A stretch of 64,000 nucleotides of DNA, taken from positions 1,277,716 to 1,341,715 of the forward strand of contig LLKO01000002.1 in the NCBI GenBank assembly GCA_001513895.1, given 5' to 3'. The stretch is from Graphilbum fragrans (lineage: Eukaryota; Ascomycota; Sordariomycetes; Ophiostomatales; Ophiostomataceae). The notes under the pieces were generated by a model. The model was not told the DNA's origin. It was given only the letters and a program-made list of their open reading frames with translations, and ran no database searches. Shown here piece by piece: positions 56,372 through 64,000 of this stretch. Within the stretch, counting starts at the first letter, position 1. Each line of letters begins with the position of its first letter. Both the position numbers and the translations under genes were made by a program.

Positions 56372-59300
56372 ATGTATATCAAACAGCTTATCATCCAGGG
56401 CTTCAAGAGGTAAGCCGGTCCGGTCGCGTCGATGCGTGTATTTGCGCATGGTTGCGCATGTTTGCGCGTGCGTGCGTTGTGCTAACACGCATCCTGCCAT
56501 GCAGCTACAAGGACCAGACGGTCATGGAGCCCTTTTCGCCCGGGACCAATGTGATTGTCGGTCGCAACGGCTCGGGCAAAAGCAACTTTTTCGCGGCGAT
56601 TCGATTTGTGCTCGGCGACGCCTACACGCAGATGAGCCGCGAAGAGCGGCAGGCGCTGCTGCACGAAGGCTCGGGGTCGGCGGTGGCGTCGGCGTACGTG
56701 GAGATCATCTTTGACAACAGCGACAACCGGTTCCAGACCAACAACAAGGAGCTGTCGCTGCGGCGGTTCATCAACCAGCGCAAAGACGAGTACTCGGTGG
56801 ACAAGAAGGTGTCGACGCGTGCGGAGGTGATGAGTATGCTCGACACGGCCGGCTTCTCGCTCAAGAACTCGTACTACATTGTGCCGCAGGGCCGCGTGAC
56901 GGCGCTCACCAACATGAAGGAGTCGGACCGGCTGAAGCTGCTCAAGGAGGTGGCCGGCACAGAGAGCTACGAGGCACGGCGTGCTGAGTCGCTCAAGATT
57001 ATGACGGACACGGAGGCGAAGCGGTTGCAGATCAACGAGCTGCTCTCGTTCATCCAGAAGCGCATGGCCGAGCTAGAGACAGAGAAGGAGGAGCTGCGCG
57101 GGTTCCAGGCAAAGGACCGCGAGCGGCGGTGCCTCGAATACGCCTTCCACCACCACCACCAGGTGACGCTGACAGAGGCGCTGGAGGAGATTGACCGGTC
57201 GCGGCAGGACGGAGCGGACAACTCAGGCGCGAACCAGAAGCTCTTCATGGAGGGCGAACAGGCCATTTCCAAGCTGGAGAGCGACCTACAGGAGCAGCAG
57301 CGGTCGAACGGCATCCTCAACCTGGACCGGCAGGAATTCGAAAACGACTGCCGCGAACTGGCGCGCCGCAAGGCCAAGGTGGAGCTCAACGTCAAGAGCC
57401 TCGCGGACAGCCAGACAGCCGTCGACAGAGCGCGGCTGCAGCACGACGCGGACCTCAAGGCCGTGCGCAGCGAGATCGCGACCAAGGAGGCGCAGCTCGC
57501 GCGAATCCTGCCGGATCTCGAGGCCAAGAAGGCGCTGGAGACGGAGATGTGGCACGCGCTGCAGACGACGGCGGCGCGGCAGCAGCGGCTGATCAACAAG
57601 CAGTCGCAGGGTGACCGGTTCCGCAACAAGGCCGAGCGCGACCGCTGGATCGACGGACAGATGGCTGAGCTGAACGGGACGCTGACGACGCTGCGGGACA
57701 ACCGGGTGTCGTCTGCGGACGAGGTAGAGAATGCAAAGAAGCAGATCGTATCGCTAGAGGCAGAGATCGAGGAGCTGCGGGCGAGCATTGAGAGCTTTGG
57801 GTCGGACCGCAAGGTGCTGGTGGAGGAGCTGTCCAAGGCACAGGACAAGGTGCAGAAGTTGGACGACGACCGGCGGGCACTGCGGCGCGAGGACGACCGG
57901 CTCAACACGCACATTAGCAGCGCGCGGCAGGAGCGCGACAAGGCGCAGCGCATGCTGGGCAGCATGATGGACAGTGCGACAGCGCGGGGCCTAGCGACGA
58001 TTGAGCGGTTGAAGCGGGAGCAGGACATCCCTGGGGCCTATGGCATCCTGGCCGAGCTGATGGAGGTCAGCGAGGCGTACCGGATCCCGGCGGAGGTGAT
58101 TGCCGGCAACAGCATGTTCCACTACGTGGTGGACAACGAGGAGACGAGCACGTACCTGTCCAACGCGCTGCACCAGCAGCACGGCGGCCGGATCACGTTC
58201 ATCCCGCTGGAGCAGCTGCGGCCGCGGCCGGCCAACCTCCCGCAGGGAGCGCGCGATGCGCTGCCGCTGGTGGACAAGATCCAGTTCGACCGGCGGTTCG
58301 AAAAGGCGTTCCAGCACACGTTCGGCTCGACCGTGGTGTGTCCGACGGTGGCGATTGCCGCGCAGTACGGACGCAGCCACGGGGTGGACGCCATCACGCC
58401 GGACGGCGACACGACGAAGCGCGCCGGCACGATGACGGGCGGCTACGTCGACCCGTCTCGGTCGCGACTGGAGGCGGTGCGCGCAGGCAACCGGTGGCGG
58501 CACGAGCACGACCGGTTGGTGGAGCAGGCGGACGACATCAAGCGGCAGATGGACCGCAAGGAGCAGGAGGTAACGAACGCGCGGGGCGAGGAGCAGAAGG
58601 TGCTACACCGGATGCGGCAGCTGGAGGACGGCTTTGGGCCGAGCCGCAACGAGCTGGCGGCCAAACGGGCACAGCTGGAGCGCGAGCGCACGCGGCTGGA
58701 GCAGGTGGTGGAGCAGCACGACATGATCCAGCAGAACATGGAGGAGCACAAGACGTCGCTAGAGTCGTATGCGGCGGAGAAGAAGTCCGAGTTCAGAAAG
58801 GCGCTGTCGGCGGCCGAGGAGCAGGAGCTGGAGACGCTCAACGACGAGGTGCAGACGCTGCAGCGACGCTTCAACGAGACGAGCGCACGCCGGCGCGAGA
58901 CGGAGGGCCAACGGCAGGTGCTCGAGGTGGACCTGCGGCAGAACCTGCGGATGAAGGAGGACCAGCTGTCGAGCCAGGGATTTGACACGCTGGCGTCAGT
59001 GGGCGGCGGGGGCAACTACGCCGAGGCCGCCAAGGAGCTGGACAAGCTGCAGCAGCGGCTGGCGGACAAAGAGAGCCGGCTGCGCGAGACGCTGCGCGAG
59101 CTGGACGAGGTGGCCGCGCAGATGGGGCGGCTGCGGCAGCGGCGGGTCGAGCTCGAGATCAAGCAGCAGGACATTGCCGCGAGCCTCGAGCGCAGCCACA
59201 AGCGCATGGAGAAGAACCTGCAGCGGCGGGCGCTGCTGACGCAGCAGCTGGCAGAAGCGGCCAAGAGCATCCGGGACTTGGGCGTGCTGCCGGAGGAGGC

Positions 59301-60226
59301 CTTTGACAAGTACGAGCGGATGGAGGCAGAACGGGTGCGTGATGTCCCATTGTGTTTCTGTTTGTGTTTTCTGTTTTCTGTTTTCCGTTCGGCTGCGGCT
59401 TCTGTGTCTGTGCATATCTGACAAACAGGTCTCCAAACGCCTCAAAGCGGTCCTCGAGGCGCTCAAGGGCTACCGCCACGTCAACAAAAAGGCGTTTGAG
59501 CAGTACAGCAGCTTCACCGCCCAGCAGGACCATCTGCTGAAGCGCCGCGCGGAACTCGACTCGTCGCACGAGTCGATTGTCGACCTGGTCGAGCACCTCG
59601 ACCGCGTCAAGGACGAGTCCATCGAGCGCACCTTTAAGCAGATCTCCAAGGAGTTTGCCGCCATCTTCGAGCGCCTCGTGCCCGCCGGCCACGGACGCCT
59701 CATCATTCAGCGGCGCCACGACATCGACGGCGGAGCAGCCGACGAGGGCGACGGCGACGGCGAACCCGCCGAACCCGCTACCCGGCGCCAGACGCGCCAG
59801 GACACAAACACCGCCTCCTCCGTCACCCACGCCAGCGTCGAGAGCTACATCGGCGTCGGCATCAGTGTCTCGTTCAACTCGAAGCACATGGACGAGCAGC
59901 AAAAGGTGCAGCAGCTGAGCGGCGGCCAGAAGAGCCTGTGTGCGCTGTGCCTGGTGTTTGCCATCCAGCAGACCGACCCCAGCCCCATGGTCGTCTTCGA
60001 CGAGGTCGACGCCAACCTCGACGCGCAGTACCGCACCGCTGTCGCCAGTCTGCTCTCCTCGATCTCGGCCGACGCTGGCACGCAGTTCATCTGCACGACT
60101 TTCCGGCCCGAGATTGTCCAGGTCGCCGACAAGTGCTACGGCGTCACCTTTACCAACAAGACGAGCTCCATTGGCTGTGTGACGACGGAGGAGGCCCTGA
60201 GCTTTGTGGAGGGGCAGAAGCAGTAA
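56372..60226 (+). CDS. smc3: Cohesin subunit SMC3
   Basis: Exons 56372-56409, 56505-59334 and 59429-60226, 1221 residues, the usual SMC3 length. The first intron splits FKSYKDQT. The start at MYIKQLIIQGFK is the family start, although the frame is open further upstream. Walker A is GRNGSGKSN (32-40). A long coiled coil follows, then the hinge at about 520-660 (GAYGILAELMEV to the GTMTGGYVD block), the returning coil, signature LSGGQKSL (about 1119) and Walker B VVFDEVDANLD (about 1143). Role: with SMC1 and the kleisin it forms the cohesin ring. The Eco1 acetylation pair, Lys105-Lys106 in human numbering, is Arg105-Lys106 here (NQRKDEY), which is unusual. An acidic Asp/Gly/Glu insert (EGDGDGEPAEPATRR) lies in the ATPase head before the signature. 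Confidence 0.97.
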
Positions 60227-60984
60227 TGCAGTGGGCGTGTGTGGTTGGCCGAAGGCGTCGAAGCGCAGTAGGGCAAAGCCTCCGGTGGAGGCACGTCACG
60301 ACATGATATCCCGCGGGAAGGATGGATGGAATGGTGAAAAGGGTGTTTTTCCTTGTTCGGGAGGGTTGCCGGCCCTTTTGCGCCATGTTGCGATATCTAG
60401 TTTCTACTTCATGTGGTCTTTGTTGTCGCCTTTATGTTCTTTTTTCTCTCGTGTTCTATCTATTTCATTCTCATATCGTCATAGCCAACTTTCTAGTGCT
60501 GTGCTGCAAACTGCGAGTGCTCGTTGTTATGCCTCGGTATCTGCAGTCCCTTGCCACTCACGAAAAGGCAGGCCAGCCACGGACTTGGCCAGCCCAAGTC
60601 GACAACGGACGCGAATCGCGCTCTCGTTCCCGCACTTCTGCCTGCTGGTACTATAGCACCATGTCTGTCAACAAACCGTCTGCCAGCCGCTGTGCTTGGC
60701 CTGTTCTCTGCCAGCTTTACCCGGAAGGCTGGGGGCTTGGTTGCTTGGCCTGGCTTTCTTGCCTCATAGCACCAGCCCGTTAAGACGGCCGTGTTTGTTT
60801 ACCATGGAGAACAACAAAAGACAGGGCTCTGCTCTGCTCGCGATCTTCCGTTGTGTATTGTCCAGTCTTGCCTCTTGCATCGTATCCGTGCATTCTATCC
60901 GTGTTGGCTGCATTTCCTTCCCATACGCCGTACAGACCTGTACAGACCCATACGTACCTACACATACCTCTTGCCAACTCAGAA
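60227..60984. other. Spacer between SMC3 and the PLC-like gene
   Basis: The spacer contains the SMC3 3' end and the promoter of the next gene. I see no supported gene; short frames are not domain-bearing. Confidence 0.6.
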
Positions 60985-62465
60985 ATGTATCTGCTGCCGA
61001 TCCACCGGGCTACGGCCCTGCCGCTGCTCCTCGCCTCTTTTGCAATAGCCGTGCCCTCATCGCGACTTCACGGGCCGGCTCGAGCTGTCTGTGCAGACAG
61101 TACTGACGAAGCAGCCCTAACCACAACGTCCATGATCCCACCTACACCAGCGCCAGAACTCGACACAGCATTTCCCATTCACCCACGAGCGTCGACTTCC
61201 ATTGCCGTCTCATCTCCGACCCCTGTTCCAACAAACCCAGCGGCCATGGCATGCAACAATTCGCCTCTGCTCTGCAGCCGTGCATACAACAACATCACTC
61301 ACCTGTAAGGCTGGCACCGTGCATACATGGGCGTATAGATCACCCGCCTAGACGACATATTGGATCCTTGCTAACGCACTCTAGAGGTGCTCATGACAGT
61401 GCTTTCCTCCGCGACTCTCCGTCGCTCAACGCCATTGCCGGCGATCAGTTCTTCAATGCCACCAGGGCACTGTCAGCAGGCGTGCGCCTGTTGCAGGCGC
61501 AAGTGCACCTCGACAACGGCACGCTGCGGCTGTGCCACACCACGTGCAAGCTGCTGGATGCCGGGCCGCTGGTGTCGTGGCTGGCGCTCATTCGCGAGTG
61601 GATGGATGCGCATCCGCACGATGTAGTGACGCTGCTGCTGGTGAACAGCGACCACGAGCCGGCGAGCGTCTACGGCCAGCTTTTCCAGCAGGCCGGCCTG
61701 GCCAAATATGGCTACCGCCCCGCCTCGCCATCGTCATCGTCCGCATCGTCGAAATCGTCGATGTTCGGCGCCACGGCCACAACAGGCGCCGGCATCGTCT
61801 GGCCGACGCTGCAAGCCATGATTGCAGCCAACACACGGCTGGTGACCCTGATCGCGTCCATCACCTACGACCCGGCCGTGCCGTACCTGCTGCCCGAGTT
61901 CCAGCACGTCTTCGAGACACCGTACATGGTGACCAGCCTGGCGCAGTTCAGCAACTGCTCGCTGGACCGGCCGCCGTCCGCCGGCTCCGCCGTCGCCGCC
62001 CTCCGTGCCGGCATGCTGCCGCTGCTCAACCACTTTGCCTACGCCAAGCTCACCAGCAGCGTGCAGATCCCTGACGTCAGCGATATTGACATTACCAACA
62101 GCCCGGATACGTCAGGCACGCAGTTTGCGTCGGGCAGTACCTCAGGCACCTCGGGCAGCACCTCTCATGCTACCAGCGGCACCCTCGGCACCCATGCCCG
62201 CCTCTGCACCAGCGAATGGGGCAACGTGCGCCCCGTCTTCATCCTCGTCGACTTCTTCAACCGCGGGCCCGCCATGGCCACCGCCGACTATCTGAACGGC
62301 TTGTCGACGGCCGCTGTTTCGGGCCGAGTCGTCACGCCGGATATGCTGCCCGGCGCCGGCCACACTTCATCGGCGCCGCTCTCTGCCGACCTGCGCGCCG
62401 CGCCGCAGCAGCTGTGGTATGCCTGGCTGCTGCTGCTGTTGGGCGCCGCAGTGGCGAGGATCTGA
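60985..62465 (+). CDS. Secreted PLC-like phosphodiesterase, probably GPI-anchored
   Basis: Exons 60985-61304 and 61385-62465, 466 residues. The intron has a GTAAGG donor and GCTAACG branch; the join gives YNNITHLGAHDSAFLRD. Residues 1 to about 26 form a signal peptide (ATALPLLLASFAIAVPS). A Thr/Pro-rich segment follows, then the TIM-barrel phosphodiesterase domain. The domain has CNNSPLLCSRAYNNITH leading to the first catalytic His in GAHDSAF, and the second in LRLCHTTCKLLD. Later blocks WMDAHPHDVVTLLLVN and RPVFILVDFFNRG are typical of the fungal family. A Ser/Thr/Gly-rich stalk region and a hydrophobic C-terminus (LWYAWLLLLLGAAVARI) suggest a GPI anchor. The substrate is unknown; many fungal members are annotated only as PLC-like. 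Confidence 0.9.
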
Positions 62466-63317
62466 CACAAAAAGAGCCCCCCTGGTGATTCGTCAGAATT
62501 CGGGTTGGCAGCCTTGTGTACAAGGAAACACGTGAATCGATTTGTGGGGGCACGAAAGGTGGTGGTGGTGGTGGTGGTAGGAAGGCAATAAGTCGTAGTG
62601 GTGGCGTTGCTCCTGCTTCCCTTGACCCTCTTCCTTCCCTCTCTGCTCTGCGCGGTCGCTTCTACCCCAACAGCCCAGAGAATAGCGGGAAGGAGCGTTG
62701 CGAGTCGTTTCCAGCACCCAGTGACAACGTGTCTCTGCCATTTGGTAACGCCGGTGATGCAGCACCGCTGAACCGCTAACCGTTATCATCATCGCATTGA
62801 ATCACGCCCCGCCGCGTCGTCTTGCCGCCTCAAATGCTCTCGGAGCTATCTCAGCACTGACCTCACGGTCTGCTATACGCAACGGCCTGGTCTCCTAGTA
62901 TCGCGACACCAGAGTTTATTCTACCCTTTCTTCTTACATCTTCGCCTTTCGCCTTTCTCCTCTTTTTCATCCATCCTTCTCTACGTCGCTCTAGTCTCTA
63001 TCATCCTCCGTCTCCGCCTTCTCTCTCCGCCTTCTCTTTTCATCTTCTCTCCTATCTCTCCTCCATCATCCTCATATCTGTTCCGGCTCTCTTCTCTTCG
63101 CTACCTCTTCTCTCGCTCTCTCCTCCATCTTTAGCATCCCCGTATCCATTTCCATATCTTCTGTCTCCTACTTCCATCCCCTGTCTCCCTTCATCTCCAT
63201 CGTCTCAACCCTCTCTCCCCTCGCCCTTATACCGTGTTCTCCTCACCCTCGTCTCTCATTCTCTTCTCCACTCTCTCTAGTATCGCTCTATGCCCTTTGC
63301 CACTGGCCGACGCAGCC
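62466..63317. other. Spacer and CT-rich leader before the last gene
   Basis: After the PLC-like stop there is a short GGT run (62562-62580). From about 62930 to 63290 the + strand is almost pure pyrimidine with TCTCC/TTCTC words, which suits a 5' leader. I see no other gene. Confidence 0.6.
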
Positions 63318-64000
63318 ATGTCGTCCAGAACCTTTTACGTGCAAAAAACCAAGCTACTGCATTCTCGCTACAAGCTAAGCGCCAATGCCGTCCTCCTGTT
63401 CAAAAGCCTCGATGACTATCAGCGTGGGAGTATCGATCTCACCGAACTCGGCCGCATCGTTCGCACATCCAAGGAGAACCGCAAAGCCATCACCGACACC
63501 ATCACAAAATGTGCGGCCGTCATGGAGCAGAATCCCGGCGAGATGGCAGACTGCATCGCCCTGATCAAGAATTGCACTGACATTCTGCGAGCGGCAGGTG
63601 GGTCATACTTCCTCAGACATTTCCTTTTTCTCTCCGGTCCCGTTGAAATTAGCGCAGCGCGGTGGCTCACTCTCTATAGATGAACCCGTCAATGTCAACA
63701 CGCTGCCGTTCCAGAAGTTCCCCAAGGAGATCCGCCTCAATATATACGAGCACTACGTCCGCCAAAGCCACCCGGAGCCGTTCGATGACCTATTTCCAAA
63801 TAAGAAGAAGAGCGACTGCAATTGCCCAGGTTTGGCAAGATTCGGATCGGGCTCCAGAATCCACATGGCCCTCGCCTTAACCTGCAAGATCATCAAGAAT
63901 GAGTTTCTTGAGTACCTGTACAGCACACAGACCTTTCACTTTGGTTGTGCTTGCGACATGAACCACCATCTCCAATCCAACCACCTGCTAAAAACGTCCG
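63318..64000 (+). CDS. F-box/2EXR-like fungal protein, 5' part only
   Basis: Exon 1 is 63318-63597. Exon 2 starts at 63680 and runs off the window, leaving about 200 visible residues. The intron has a GTGGGT donor and a CTATAG acceptor. The first exon is helical and basic (MSSRTFYVQKTKLLHSRYK start), with no domain I can name. The second exon has the pattern FQKFPKEIRLNIYEHYV, then MALALTCKIIKNEFLEYLYSTQTFHF. This matches the large fungal family in which a short F-box- or 2EXR-like segment (LPxEIRxxIY) precedes LxLTCRxIxxE and a TFxF strand. Such proteins are numerous in filamentous ascomycetes and mostly uncharacterised. The 3' end is missing, so length and full domain content are unknown. 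Confidence 0.75.

Noticed and set aside
1..64000. CRISPR arrays, bacterial ribosome sites, operons, rRNA or tRNA genes
   Set aside because: The window is eukaryotic by its introns and gene content. I looked for spaced direct repeats and for tRNA B-box words and found none convincing by eye; a covariance-model scan would settle tRNAs.

Overview
The window is nuclear DNA of a filamentous ascomycete, most likely a Sordariomycete. The evidence is single genes with their own leaders rather than operons, 54-323 nt introns with GTAAGT/GTGAGT-type donors, CTAAC/CTGAC branch sites and CAG/TAG acceptors, GC-ending codons in exons, pyrimidine-rich 5' leaders, and Pezizomycotina-type genes (PalH, HMT1-type half ABC transporter, phosducin-like protein, CDC37 beginning MPVDYSKW). 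A 47-base N gap at 23720 marks it as a draft assembly. Exon boundaries were worked out by hand from splice signals and reading frame; no search was run.

Left part (1-21.3 kb). A phosducin-like G-beta-gamma chaperone (+), a membrane-anchored predicted beta-propeller (lectin-like) protein (-), the ambient-pH sensor PalH/RIM21 (+), a LAG1-type ceramide synthase (+) and an HMT1-type vacuolar half ABC transporter (-). They are separated by 1-4 kb spacers.

Middle (21.3-39.6 kb). This is a gene-poor stretch of about 18 kb. It holds a purine/pyrimidine strand-skewed block, the assembly gap, one small candidate gene (25371-24793, -), an AT-rich island near 34.4-35.0 kb and a possible decayed or unrecognised multi-exon gene near 36-37 kb.

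Right part (39.6-64 kb). This is gene-dense and mostly housekeeping: a 1110-residue glutamine-rich protein with a coiled, apparently conserved C-terminal domain of unknown function (+), an EFM4-type eEF1A lysine methyltransferase (+), CDC37 (-), the TBP-removing ATPase MOT1 (-), cohesin subunit SMC3 (+), a secreted PLC-like phosphodiesterase that is probably GPI-anchored (+), and the 5' part of an F-box/2EXR-like protein that runs off the end (+). The genes do not form a pathway; neighbours are functionally unrelated.

The observations most worth following are these. A 9-base motif, TACTCCGTA/TACGGAGTA, was found 15 times by eye, always outside coding sequence. SMC3 has arginine at 105, where an acetylatable lysine normally stands. 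A hexanucleotide microsatellite is translated inside the EFM4 catalytic domain. The Q-rich protein has an uncharacterised C-terminal domain.
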